A DNA stretch of 64,000 nt from an uncultured Mollicutes bacterium (GTDB lineage Bacteria; Bacillota_I; Bacilli_A; ML615J-28; CAG-313), in the NCBI GenBank assembly GCA_900548675.1, contig URLJ01000003.1, positions 1 to 64,000 of the forward strand. Direction: 5' to 3'. The notes beneath the pieces are model-generated. The model was not told where the DNA came from, did not search any database, and was given only the letters and a program-made list of their open reading frames with translations. The position numbers were made by a program, and so were the translations under genes. Numbering within the stretch: the first letter of the stretch is position 1; every line of letters begins with the position of its first letter. This document shows positions 1 through 8,997 of this stretch, piece after piece.

Positions 1-2154
1 TACATCGCCAATATTAAAGTCTTGAGAGAATGATGAACCAAAATATACTAATACGTTACCTGTATTATCAGCTACTATATATCCTCTTGCATATATTGCT
101 ACTACTTTTGCAACTACTTTTACTGATGCATCGTCAACTAATGCTAGAACTTCTGCAACTGTCATTGCTGCTTGATTTAATCTTTCTACAACTACTGTAA
201 ATTCTTTTGTTGCTACTTCATCATTAACTTTTACTGTTGCTTTTAATACAACTGTTTGTTCAGTTTCAGCTTTTGTTACTTTTGCAACACCATCAACGAT
301 TTCAATACCTGTACCACTAACTACTTCCCAAGTTGCTTCTGTTGGAAGAGTGAAATCTGCGCCATATGCTCCTTTTAAAGTTAATTTTGAAGCAATTGCG
401 TCAGCTTTTTCTTTGTCTGTTAATTCTGGGATTTCAACTGTTATAATTTCTAAACCTTCGATATTACCAAAGCCATTACTATAAGTACCTTTGATACCTA
501 CACATACACCTTCTGCAAGACCTAATTGTTCTTTTAGAGTAGGGAATACATAATTACCTTGAGCGTCTTTACCAAATTTTCCATAAATTTTAACTTCTAC
601 ACCATCAGTACCTTTTAAGAAGAAGTTTCCATATTTATTTAAGAAATTTTCATTAGAATAAGTACCTTGAGAAATAAAGCCTTTGACATATACTGTTTTA
701 CCATTGAATTCATCTTTTTGTAAGTTTTCAAGTGCTTCACTTGGAGTAATATATTCAATCTTTAAGCTTTCTACAACTACTGTAAATTCTTTTGTTGCTA
801 CTTCATCATTAACTTTTACTGTTGCTTTTAATACAACTGTTTGTTCAGTTTCAGCTTTTGTTACTTTTGCAACACCATCAACGATTTCAATACCTGTACC
901 ACTAACTACTTCCCAAGTTGCTTCTGTTGGAAGAGTGAAATCTACACCATATGATTCACTTAAGAATAAAGTGCCAATGATATAATCAGCTTGTTGTTGA
1001 TCAGTTAATACAGGAGCTGCTGCTTCTTTAACGCTATCAGCATTTACTAATAAGCGGCGGAATGGTCCAGGAGCACTTGTATAGAAGTCATGAGCAATTG
1101 CGTCAATAGTTACATATTTACCTGCAAATGTTTCTAAAACTTTCTTTTGTTCATCTGTGTATGATTTATAGTATATTGCAAGACGTTTACCGCTTTCAAC
1201 ATCTACTAGATAGAAGTTAGTATTAGATTCGCCTCTATATTTTTCATATGTTAATAAACCATATACATTAACTGTATTACCACTATATGCTACTGCATTA
1301 GGATATTTTTCAGTGTCATAAAGGTCAACAACTGTTGTTTCAGTATATGTAGGAGTTACTGCTTTTAGTGGAGTTCCATCAGATCCAAATATTACTTGAC
1401 CTTCATCATCTACATATTGACCCTCTTCATTAGCTGTTAAAATTTCAACTTTAGCATTTGATTTATCAACTTCAAGCATACCATAGTATTCAACTATTTT
1501 ACCTTGAACATTTACAACATCGCCAGCTTTAATTCCTTCTTTAGCAACGAATACATACATAGAAGTTTCACCATCTGTTACATAGAATTGTCCATTGCCT
1601 GTTCCAGGTATTACATATGTAACTGTTCCATAGAAACTTGCATTATATTCTTTATTATTTTTAATTGCTTCTGCTGCTTCTACTTTTACTTCTGATAATG
1701 ATTTAGGAGCTGGGCTAGGAGTAATTTCAACTGTAAATCTTTTAACTGTTGAAAGAGTTTTTGTTTCTCCATCAGCATCAAGATAATCCAAACTAATTGT
1801 AGCTTTAAGTGTTAAAGTTACTGTTTCTTCATTTGGTTTAGGTCTTCTAACCTTTAATACATAATTATTATCTTCTGTGTTAGGAACAACTTGAGCATAT
1901 TTTTCATTGCTTGATTCCCATTTAACTGTTGCGCCACCTACAATGAAACCATTTAAGTTGATATCATCAGTAAGGGTTATTGTTTTTGTTTCTTCACCTT
2001 TAACAAGAACACGAGCAGCGGCCTCTTTCAAGTCACTACGTGCATCTACTAATTCTTGAGAAACATTGCCAAATTGACAAGCACCAAGCAAGAATATAAA
2101 TGCTAATGCTGTAAAGAAAGTAAACATTACTTTTTTTAGATTTTTATTAAACAT
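1..2154 (-). CDS. Large surface lipoprotein with Ig-like and OB-fold-like repeats (partial, runs off left edge)
   Basis: The reading frame is open from ATG at 2154 to the window edge, 718 codons with no stop, so the C-terminus is missing. The start is preceded by a GGAGG box. A signal peptide ends in a lipobox (LLGAC, Cys about 26), so the protein is probably exported and lipid-anchored. Residues about 38-140 and two later segments resemble degenerate bacterial Ig-like domains. Segments at about 148-215 and 465-570 resemble OB-fold modules (phrases such as GQFYVTDG and GDVVNVQGKI). Residues about 404-463 and 599-658 are encoded by an identical 177-bp DNA repeat. It is the last visible gene of the importer operon, 19 bp after the nuclease lipoprotein. 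Function is unknown; adhesion or binding of an extracellular polymer is an inference from domain type and context. Confidence 0.8.
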   Translation of the reverse strand, partial: MFNKNLKKVMFTFFTALAFIFLLGACQFGNVSQELVDARSDLKEAAARVLVKGEETKTITLTDDINLNGFIVGGATVKWESSNEKYAQVVPNTEDNNYVLKVRRPKPNEETVTLTLKATISLDYLDADGETKTLSTVKRFTVEITPSPAPKSLSEVKVEAAEAIKNNKEYNASFYGTVTYVIPGTGNGQFYVTDGETSMYVFVAKEGIKAGDVVNVQGKIVEYYGMLEVDKSNAKVEILTANEEGQYVDDEGQVIFGSDGTPLKAVTPTYTETTVVDLYDTEKYPNAVAYSGNTVNVYGLLTYEKYRGESNTNFYLVDVESGKRLAIYYKSYTDEQKKVLETFAGKYVTIDAIAHDFYTSAPGPFRRLLVNADSVKEAAAPVLTDQQQADYIIGTLFLSESYGVDFTLPTEATWEVVSGTGIEIVDGVAKVTKAETEQTVVLKATVKVNDEVATKEFTVVVESLKIEYITPSEALENLQKDEFNGKTVYVKGFISQGTYSNENFLNKYGNFFLKGTDGVEVKIYGKFGKDAQGNYVFPTLKEQLGLAEGVCVGIKGTYSNGFGNIEGLEIITVEIPELTDKEKADAIASKLTLKGAYGADFTLPTEATWEVVSGTGIEIVDGVAKVTKAETEQTVVLKATVKVNDEVATKEFTVVVERLNQAAMTVAEVLALVDDASVKVVAKVVAIYARGYIVADNTGNVLVYFGSSFSQDFNIGDV
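182..358. repeat. 177-bp exact direct repeat, copy 1 (inside lipoprotein gene)
   Basis: This segment is identical base for base to 767-943, offset 585 bp (195 codons, in frame). It encodes an Ig-like module including the phrase EVVSGTGIEIVDGVAKV. Identity with no synonymous changes suggests recent duplication or ongoing gene conversion. Confidence 0.95.
767..943. repeat. 177-bp exact direct repeat, copy 2 (inside lipoprotein gene)
   Basis: Second copy of the 182-358 repeat. Identity breaks on the copy-2 high-coordinate side, where tctac replaces tctgc, and at the base before position 767. Recombination between the copies would delete exactly 195 codons and keep the frame. Confidence 0.95.
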
Positions 2155-2173
2155 TTTTTCCTCCATTTTTATT

Positions 2174-3718
2174 TTAGAAATTGATATCTTTAGCTTGAGT
2201 AATCAAGATTTGATATTGAACTTCGGCACCATCGTAAGGTACATATCTTGAAATTATACCAACAACTTCAAGTGTTTTTCCTTCAAATAATTGCCAAGTA
2301 GTATTTTTCTTACCATTAAACATAATGGCAACATTTTGATCAACTCTTACATTAACTACTGCGCCACCTTTTGTAGTAGTGTAGATAGTATAAGAATCGC
2401 TATCTTTTGCATCAAACCCTCCTGTAACAGTAAGGGAACTAAATTTAACTAAACGATAAAGTAATCCACTCTCTAGGTTATTCCATTCATCATCTGTTAA
2501 AGTAGCTGGAACAATTTCACTAACTTCAGTACTAGAATAATCAATTGTACTATTACTAACACCTACTAATTGGATTGATCCATAATGATAACTTATGTTT
2601 GCAGATGTAACAATTGTCCATCCTTCTTTTAAAGCTGTAACTTGGTTATAGCCACCATATAAATAGATACCATATGTTTTGCCGTCACCTTCAACAGTTA
2701 TTTCTTCTCCTGTTTCAGGATCAATAGCTATATAACCATTATCTACTTGTTCGATATATGCTGATGAAACACCTACTTTACGAACTACTGTTCCTTCAAT
2801 ATATACCTTTTTACCTTTTCCTTCTTCATTCTTAATAGCATCAGGAGTACCATATTTTTCAAGAAGTTGTCTAATAGTCATTCTTTCACCAACATTATCA
2901 TAATCAAACATTGGATCAATACCGCCATTAACACGATCGTTATACGCTTGTGAACGATTAACAACTTTCATGAATGTTTCTGCATATCTTGTACCAGTGT
3001 AACCTTTTGCGTTTGAATAACTTTCTTCTACGATTTCAAGATTTAATAATCTAAAATCTGCACCATCTTCTGGTTGATACCATACCCAGCACAAATAACG
3101 ATCATTACCATCTTTTAATTTTTCACTATCCGCCTGTAAAATTATTTTTTTAGCAGACATTAATTTAGTTTTAGTAAAATTGGCTGCTTGGATTCCCCAA
3201 GGTTCAATTTTAAATGTTGATTCAGGAGTATCAATTCCTAAATATCTAACAGATATCTTTTTATTGCCTGATGTTAGATTAACTCTAAAATGTGTTGTAT
3301 CTCCATCTACATATGCACTTACTTTTGCATAAGCAATTAAATCTTTATCTAAAACAGAATCTTCGCTAACGCTTTGTTCTAATTTTGTTAAATTAGTATA
3401 TTTTGTTCTTATTGCTGTTGAAGATATTCTTGAAGTGAATGTAGCAATAGTTTCGATATCTGATTTTACATTTTTAACACTAACTGACCAATCTTTAAAT
3501 TCATAAATTATATCTGGATCAGCTGATTTTTTAGTAGGAGTAGCTCCTGTATAAACAGCGGTTGCTCCTTCATTTACTTTTACTGTTTGAAGTAAAGTAC
3601 CATCATCATTTAAAAATTTAATGGTATATTTTGTAGTATCATTGTTGCTTGGGCATCCGGCAACAAAGAATACTAAGGTAAGGATTAAAAATCCTAATAA
3701 GTATTTAACTTTTTTCAT
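2174..3718 (-). CDS. Lipoprotein nuclease with staphylococcal-nuclease (TNase-like) domain
   Basis: The 514-aa protein starts with a signal peptide and lipobox (VAGC, Cys22), so it is probably anchored outside the cell. Residues about 30-97 resemble an InlB/Listeria-Bacteroides beta repeat. Residues about 130-260 form a staphylococcal nuclease-like domain in which the key residues are visible: the Asp138-Gly-Asp140 loop, Arg158, Asp163, Thr164, Glu166 (RYLGIDTPES) and Arg207 (NDRYLCWVW). These correspond to Asp21, Arg35, Asp40, Thr41, Glu43 and Arg87 of the model enzyme, so the domain should be active on DNA and RNA with calcium. The C-terminal 200 residues look like OB-fold domains. Only 5 bp separate it from the upstream binding-protein gene, so it is co-transcribed with the ABC importer. 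Confidence 0.9.
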   Translation of the reverse strand: MKKVKYLLGFLILTLVFFVAGCPSNNDTTKYTIKFLNDDGTLLQTVKVNEGATAVYTGATPTKKSADPDIIYEFKDWSVSVKNVKSDIETIATFTSRISSTAIRTKYTNLTKLEQSVSEDSVLDKDLIAYAKVSAYVDGDTTHFRVNLTSGNKKISVRYLGIDTPESTFKIEPWGIQAANFTKTKLMSAKKIILQADSEKLKDGNDRYLCWVWYQPEDGADFRLLNLEIVEESYSNAKGYTGTRYAETFMKVVNRSQAYNDRVNGGIDPMFDYDNVGERMTIRQLLEKYGTPDAIKNEEGKGKKVYIEGTVVRKVGVSSAYIEQVDNGYIAIDPETGEEITVEGDGKTYGIYLYGGYNQVTALKEGWTIVTSANISYHYGSIQLVGVSNSTIDYSSTEVSEIVPATLTDDEWNNLESGLLYRLVKFSSLTVTGGFDAKDSDSYTIYTTTKGGAVVNVRVDQNVAIMFNGKKNTTWQLFEGKTLEVVGIISRYVPYDGAEVQYQILITQAKDINF

Positions 3719-3723
3719 TTTAA

Positions 3724-5388
3724 TTATTGACCCAATTTAATCTTGATATTTTTAACTGCTAATGCATATGCGTCATCTATTGCAGTACCACCTTTTGTAG
3801 CGGCGATAACTAATTGTTCAGCTTCATCACGAACATCTGATGAACCTACGAAAGAAACATTTGTAAACATATATTCTCTTTGTGAAGTAACAACTTTTTG
3901 TGTTAATGCACCAAGAGTTGGTTCTGTTTGAACTTGTTTACCATCAACGTAAGTAATACCATTTAGATAATCTTGATATTTTTGACTTTCATATACATCT
4001 TTTCTAATTGGATAGTAAGAAGTATTTAATGCCCATTCTAATGCCATTTCATAACTGATAATATGTTTTATAAACAACCAACCAGCCATTTCTACTCTTA
4101 AATCTTTGTTTTTGAATAATGTTACGTTAGTACCTTGTTGAATAACAAATTTTTTAGTTGGGTTAGTAGTTGCATATGCACTTGCTAATTGTGGATAACT
4201 TGTAACATTTGTTTGGAAACTACCATCAGCAGCAATATTATAACTAGAACCTGCTGAAGAACCTAATGTCATTATGCAACGACCTGCTGCAAAAGCATTA
4301 CTACTATAATCTTCACCAAATTTTGTTGCTGTTGCGAATGCTCCGCTCTTATATCCTTTAACAAACCAACGAAGTGCATCTTTTGATTTTGTTACTTTTA
4401 AATCATTACTACTGAATGTTAATACACCTTCACCATTTTGAAGTTTTGTATAACTATCACTACTATTACTATATTGTTGAGTTAAAGTAATAAATAAGTT
4501 TGCTTGAGAGTCTGCTGCGAAACCAGATACTAAATCTTCATCAGGAGTTTCAGTATATTCTTTCTTTAATTCAGCAATTTTATCTTTTGCTTCTTGAGTA
4601 GTAAGGAAATAATTAGCAACGCCTTCAACTTGTTCCCATGTAGGATTAGGCCAATCAACGTTAGTTATTCTTTCTACAGCTGTAAATTCTACTTCTTTTT
4701 CATCAATAGTTAATGTTTTTTTAGCATCAGAGTTTTTTGCTTCTTCTGTCCAATAAATATCTGAACCTTTTGCTTCTAATGTATTAGCAGGTAGGAAGAA
4801 ACCTTTTTGACTTATTACAACACCATATTGTTTAAGAGCATCAACGTGTTTGATAAAGAAATTACGATTATAATATAATGTTTCACTTGATTTATTAAAT
4901 GGTAAACTGTACATACCTTCTTTTTGGTATTGACTACCTTCTAATAAATATGAAGGGAAAATTTGATCTTGTTCTTCTTGTGATAATGCAATTTCAGGGT
5001 TTTCATGATTGATATATGGAGTTAATTCTCTTGCATTATATGTATGAATATACATTGCTACGTGGTCTTGATATGTTTGAGCAACAGTTGGACCAGTTCC
5101 ACCAGCACATCCGTAAATAATGTTTTCTCTTAAGTCAGTATAGCTACCTTGGTAAGCTGAAACAACTTCAATATTTGGATATTTTTTGTTGAATGACTCA
5201 ATTAGTTTATCAATAACGGCTTGGTTACTTTTTCCCATAGCGTGCCAAAATTCAATTTTGATTTTATCAGTTGGCACTGTATCCATTACGCCGTCTTTGT
5301 TGGTTTTTACGGTGTTGCCGCCACAACCAACTAATACAAAAATACTTAACACGAAGATAAGCATTAATGATAAGGTTTTTCTTTTCAT
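3724..5388 (-). CDS. Extracellular solute-binding lipoprotein of ABC importer (family 1, MalE/UgpB-like)
   Basis: A 554-aa binding protein with signal peptide and lipobox (LVGC, Cys22). The phrases KIEFWHAMGKSNQAVIDKLI and VVSAYQGSYTDL are typical of family 1 carbohydrate or glycerol-3-phosphate binding proteins. At 554 residues it is longer than the usual 400-450, with an insert around residues 200-260. It lies downstream of two permease genes and the ATPase. A 94-bp gap with a hairpin separates it from the second permease, which may allow separate mRNA stability. The substrate cannot be read from sequence; the nuclease next door makes a phosphorylated or polymer breakdown product possible. 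Confidence 0.9.
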   Translation of the reverse strand: MKRKTLSLMLIFVLSIFVLVGCGGNTVKTNKDGVMDTVPTDKIKIEFWHAMGKSNQAVIDKLIESFNKKYPNIEVVSAYQGSYTDLRENIIYGCAGGTGPTVAQTYQDHVAMYIHTYNARELTPYINHENPEIALSQEEQDQIFPSYLLEGSQYQKEGMYSLPFNKSSETLYYNRNFFIKHVDALKQYGVVISQKGFFLPANTLEAKGSDIYWTEEAKNSDAKKTLTIDEKEVEFTAVERITNVDWPNPTWEQVEGVANYFLTTQEAKDKIAELKKEYTETPDEDLVSGFAADSQANLFITLTQQYSNSSDSYTKLQNGEGVLTFSSNDLKVTKSKDALRWFVKGYKSGAFATATKFGEDYSSNAFAAGRCIMTLGSSAGSSYNIAADGSFQTNVTSYPQLASAYATTNPTKKFVIQQGTNVTLFKNKDLRVEMAGWLFIKHIISYEMALEWALNTSYYPIRKDVYESQKYQDYLNGITYVDGKQVQTEPTLGALTQKVVTSQREYMFTNVSFVGSSDVRDEAEQLVIAATKGGTAIDDAYALAVKNIKIKLGQ

Positions 5389-5446
5389 AGTTTTACAATT
5401 CTCCTTTTTTTAAATTTTTCAATTTTATATATTTCTACTAAAACAG

Positions 5447-5474
5447 ACATTTAAAATTGTTACAATTTAAATGT
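5447..5474 (-). other. Intercistronic hairpin between permease and binding-protein genes
   Basis: An imperfect inverted repeat (ACATTTAAATTG against CAATTTTAAATGT, one bulge) lies in the 94-bp gap. It is not followed by a T-run, so an intrinsic terminator is unlikely. Such stems between importer genes often protect the binding-protein mRNA; that role is inferred here. Confidence 0.55.
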
Positions 5475-5482
5475 TTTTAGTT

Positions 5483-6490
5483 TTAGCCTTTAATACCACT
5501 TCTTGATACTCCGCGCATTAAATACTTACGCAAGAATATAAATACAAGAAGTAGAGGTGCAGTAACACAAGTTGTTGCTGCCATTTGTAAGTGTGTCGTA
5601 ACACGGCTATATATGTTTCCACCACCACTACCATCTTCATCAACACGGAAACTAGCACGCAAACTATTAGTAATAAGCTGCATGTTTCTTCCACCTTTTA
5701 CTGATAAATCATCATTTACAAGGTTCGGCCACATATATGAATTCCATGCCCCCATCATCTTTAACAATAGAATCGTGATGATTGTAGGCGTTGCGATTGG
5801 AAGCATTATCTTAAACAAATATCCTAAATCAGTTGTACCATCTACTTTTGCAGCATAGTATAGTTCATCTGGTATTTGTTTAAAGTTTTGACGAAGTAAG
5901 TAAATGTAAAATACACTAACTAAGAATGGTAAAATAAGAGCTGTTAGAGTATTTTTTAAATGCATTACACCTACAACTGTAATATAGTTTGTTACAACAA
6001 GCATTTCACCTGGTATCATCATTGTCGCCATAAATACTGAGAAAATAAAATCTCTTCCTTTAAAGTTTAATCTTGAGAAAGCAAATGCTGCAAAAATTGT
6101 AATAATTAGCGATCCTGCAGAAGATACTACCCCAACGATTACCGTATTTAACAATGTATCTTTAAAGTTAGCTTGTTTTATAGCCACAAGATAATTATTC
6201 CATTGCGGATGCAATGTGTAAGGTAATTGAATTGGTGAAATCAATTCTTTTGGTGATTTAAGTGAAGTTAAAATCATCCAATAGAAAGGAACTATAACAT
6301 ATATAGCAATCAATGTTAAGAATAAATAAACAACAAAATTCTTAAGTTGTTTAATTGCTTTTTGAGTGATTATTTCTTTTTCTGTTTCATTATCGGTTGT
6401 TAGTAAAAGAATTTCATATAAAATTGCAAATACTAAGAAGGATACTGAAAGCGCACTTAGTAATAAATTAGTTAAAAAACTTAATGTCAT
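5483..6490 (-). CDS. ABC importer permease, MalG/UgpE-like
   Basis: A 335-aa inner membrane permease of the carbohydrate uptake 1 type. About six to seven hydrophobic segments are visible. The cytoplasmic EAA loop, which contacts the ATPase, reads AAKVDGTTDLGYLFKIMLP near residue 220. The protein has an extra N-terminal membrane segment (residues 1-30) compared with typical 275-280-residue MalG homologues. It starts 11 bp after the other permease gene, with a GGAGG box, and forms the heterodimeric channel with that protein. Confidence 0.93.
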   Translation of the reverse strand: MTLSFLTNLLLSALSVSFLVFAILYEILLLTTDNETEKEIITQKAIKQLKNFVVYLFLTLIAIYVIVPFYWMILTSLKSPKELISPIQLPYTLHPQWNNYLVAIKQANFKDTLLNTVIVGVVSSAGSLIITIFAAFAFSRLNFKGRDFIFSVFMATMMIPGEMLVVTNYITVVGVMHLKNTLTALILPFLVSVFYIYLLRQNFKQIPDELYYAAKVDGTTDLGYLFKIMLPIATPTIITILLLKMMGAWNSYMWPNLVNDDLSVKGGRNMQLITNSLRASFRVDEDGSGGGNIYSRVTTHLQMAATTCVTAPLLLVFIFLRKYLMRGVSRSGIKG

Positions 6491-6501
6491 TTTGGCACCT
6501 C

Positions 6502-7485
6502 CTAGTAGTATACAAACTTGTTACTTATCCATTTATTAAGTAATGTGAATACCATAATAATTGCGAATAAGAACACTGCTGCTGCGGCTGCTACATTTGG
6601 TTTTTTAATTGTGAAATTATAAATGTAAAGTACAATTGTTCCAAATAAAGGTTCTTGACCTACGGCAGAAGTACCATTATCATTGAAAATTGCGATAACA
6701 GAGTTGTACTCTTTAAATGCACCAATAAATGAAGTAATTGCTAAATAAATAATTTGTGGTGAAAGTAGTGGAACAGTAATTCTCATTAGAATTCTAAATT
6801 TAGAAGTTCCGTCGATTTGTGCTGCTTGATAATATTGCTTATCAATGCCTTGAAGACCACTTAGCAAAATAAGAATTTTAAATGGTAATGCTTGCCAAAC
6901 ACTATAAATAATTAGTACAGCCATACCGGTAAAACGAACCGTTGCTGGCTCGCTATTTTGTCCTAACCACTCGATAGATTTTTGTCCCAAGGTTAATAAT
7001 GTTGAATTTATTAACCCATTTGGATTTGATCCAAACATTACCGCGAATACCATACCTAACGCTATCGTATTAGTTACATATGGCATGAAGAAAACTGTTT
7101 GATAGAATTTTTGAAGTTGTTTAATAGAATTAAGCGAAACAGCAATTAGAAGTGCTAGTGTGATAGAAATAGGTACAGATACAAACACGATAATTAAAGT
7201 GTTTGGTACATAATATTTCCAAAAATAATCATTTGTAAAAACTGTTTTAAATCCATCAAAACCATAATTTAAATCTTTAAAATAATTTGCATTGGCTGGT
7301 TTTCCAAAAAAACGCCATTCATTTGGATAAAAGAATTGAAGGAAAGGATTTTCTACAATTCTAAAATCGTTTTTGAAAGCCGTCAGAGCTGTTACAATTA
7401 GTGGGAAAAACATAAATATCAGCATCAAAACCAAAGCTGGTATTAAGTAAATCCAACCTATCCATTGATTCTTTTTTGTTTCCAT
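6502..7485 (-). CDS. ABC importer permease, MalF/UgpA-like
   Basis: A 327-aa permease with six main membrane segments. The EAA loop reads AAQIDGTSKFRILMRITVP near residue 225. The large first extracytoplasmic loop (residues about 35-95) is longer than usual for UgpA. Its start lies 2 bp beyond the stop of the ATPase gene, so the two are translationally coupled. It pairs with the MalG/UgpE-like permease. Confidence 0.93.
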   Translation of the reverse strand: METKKNQWIGWIYLIPALVLMLIFMFFPLIVTALTAFKNDFRIVENPFLQFFYPNEWRFFGKPANANYFKDLNYGFDGFKTVFTNDYFWKYYVPNTLIIVFVSVPISITLALLIAVSLNSIKQLQKFYQTVFFMPYVTNTIALGMVFAVMFGSNPNGLINSTLLTLGQKSIEWLGQNSEPATVRFTGMAVLIIYSVWQALPFKILILLSGLQGIDKQYYQAAQIDGTSKFRILMRITVPLLSPQIIYLAITSFIGAFKEYNSVIAIFNDNGTSAVGQEPLFGTIVLYIYNFTIKKPNVAAAAAVFLFAIIMVFTLLNKWISNKFVYY

Positions 7486-7487
7486 AA

Positions 7488-8552
7488 TTACTGAATTCGA
7501 CTTTCTGTATCTTTATCAAAAACGAAACATTTCGTCTTTTTGACATTACCTTTGATTTCTTTTCCTATCTCAACGCCAGTAATTTCAGCATCAATAATAA
7601 ATCTAAATGTTGGTTTTTCAGAATTTGGATTTGAACCTATTATTGATTTATCTCGGCCAATGTATTCTATTTGTTCAACTTTGATTGTAAAATCTCCATC
7701 AGGGTTTACTTCAAATCCTTCAGGTCTTATACCGATGCAAACATCTTGATTTTTTAAAGTTGATTCGCCTATTTTTTCTTCGCCAATGTACAAGCCGCCA
7801 TTTTCAACTTTTCCATTGAAGAAGTTGATAGGTGGAGTTCCTAAGAATTTCGCAACAAATTTATTAACTGGGTTGTTGTAAACTTCTTGTGGGGCGCCTT
7901 TTTGTTGTTCAACTCCTAATTTCATTACAACGATTTCATCAGAAATACTCATAGCTTCTTCTTGGTCATGAGTAACGAAAACTGTTGTAATACCAGTTTC
8001 TTTTTGAATACGTTTGATTTCTTCACGTGTTTGTAAACGTAAACGAGCATCAAGATTTGATAGAGGTTCATCGAGTAATAATACTGCAGGTGATTTTACA
8101 AGAGCTCTCGCGATTGCTACACGTTGTTGTTGACCACCTGATAATTGTTTTGGTTTACGATTCATTAAGTTACCAATATCAACTAGATCAGCAACCCTTT
8201 GGGCTCTTTCTAATGCTTCTGCTTTGGGCACTTTCATGTTTTGAAGCGGAAACATAATGTTTTGTCTAACCGTCATGTGTGGATATAATGCATAATTTTG
8301 GAACACTAATCCAATTCCACGTTTTTCTGGAGCAAGTTCAGTTACATCATCTTCACCAAATATAATTCTACCTTCAGTTGGAGCAAGTAAACCTGCAATC
8401 ATATATAGCGTCGTAGATTTACCACATCCAGATGGGCCTAATAAGCCAACTAGTTTTCCAGAAGGAATGGTGATATCGAGATTGTCAACCGCTCTCACTT
8501 CATCATTTTTTTCGTTAAACACCTTAGTTAGGTTTTGCAAACGAATGTCCAT
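7488..8552 (-). CDS. ABC importer ATPase, MsmK/UgpC/MalK-like
   Basis: The 354-aa ATP-binding subunit shows Walker A (GPSGCGKSTT, about residues 38-47), Q-loop, signature LSGGQQQRVAIARAL, Walker B VLLLDEPLSNLDARLR and switch His in TVFVTHDQEEAMS. The C-terminal third is a TOBE-type domain (CIGIRPEGFEV) as in MalK/UgpC proteins, which can carry regulatory contacts. It is first in the six-gene operon and has a consensus promoter upstream. Presence of its own ATPase means the importer does not depend on a shared one. Confidence 0.95.
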   Translation of the reverse strand: MDIRLQNLTKVFNEKNDEVRAVDNLDITIPSGKLVGLLGPSGCGKSTTLYMIAGLLAPTEGRIIFGEDDVTELAPEKRGIGLVFQNYALYPHMTVRQNIMFPLQNMKVPKAEALERAQRVADLVDIGNLMNRKPKQLSGGQQQRVAIARALVKSPAVLLLDEPLSNLDARLRLQTREEIKRIQKETGITTVFVTHDQEEAMSISDEIVVMKLGVEQQKGAPQEVYNNPVNKFVAKFLGTPPINFFNGKVENGGLYIGEEKIGESTLKNQDVCIGIRPEGFEVNPDGDFTIKVEQIEYIGRDKSIIGSNPNSEKPTFRFIIDAEITGVEIGKEIKGNVKKTKCFVFDKDTESRIQ

Positions 8553-8611
8553 TTTTTTAATCCTCCGTCATGTTTCGCAATTGTTTTTTAATTGCATATT
8601 ATATCAAGTGT

Positions 8612-8640
8612 ATTATATCATATTTTAGAAATTTAAGCAA
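8612..8640 (-). promoter_or_regulatory. Sigma-A promoter of ABC importer operon
   Basis: On the minus strand TTGCTT, a 17-bp spacer and TATAAT precede the ATPase gene by about 60 bp. A second TATAAT-like box follows closely downstream. Confidence 0.75.
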
Positions 8641-8679
8641 TTACCTTGTTTTATTTTTTCTGTCAAATTTTATAAATAA

Positions 8680-8713
8680 AAAAAAGACTCACTAATATAG
8701 GTGAATCTTTTTT
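8680..8713 (-). terminator. Intrinsic terminator of the dnaX-recR operon
   Basis: On the minus strand GATTCAC pairs with GTGAGTC (one G-T pair) around an 8-nt loop and is followed by six Ts. It lies 26 bp after the stop of the small membrane protein gene. Confidence 0.8.
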
Positions 8714-8738
8714 ATTTTTGATAATCAAATTTTTCCTA

Positions 8739-8987
8739 CTAAAGTATAATCGTTAGTATAGTCCATATACTTAATGCAATTACTGCGATGAGGCCCAACA
8801 CTATTGCAAGTTTAGTTGTTTTTTTAACAAAAGTGATGATACCTATTACAGCAAAAATTGTTATTCCAACAAGTATAGCAAGCTGAAGTAAACCATTAAA
8901 ATTAAGTAATAAACCATAGAGCCAAGTAATCAATTCTGAGCATTTTCCATTTAAAAAATCTACTAAATTGAATGATAAATAATACAT
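8739..8987 (-). CDS. Small two-helix membrane protein downstream of recR, unknown function
   Basis: An 82-aa protein with two clear hydrophobic helices (about residues 30-53 and 58-82) joined by a short basic loop (KKTTK). It begins 10 bp after recR and ends just before a terminator, so it is the last gene of the dnaX-ybaB-recR operon. I do not recognise a family. A position-specific comparison is the small membrane protein BofA, which follows recR in Bacillus, but no clear sequence match can be claimed. Confidence 0.65.
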   Translation of the reverse strand: MYYLSFNLVDFLNGKCSELITWLYGLLLNFNGLLQLAILVGITIFAVIGIITFVKKTTKLAIVLGLIAVIALSIWTILTIIL

Positions 8988-8997
8988 TTTAATACCT

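Noticed and set aside
683..985. Plus-strand frame of 100 codons, Thr/Ser rich
   Set aside because: It is the complementary frame of the repeat-bearing lipoprotein gene, which has a signal peptide, ribosome site and operon context.
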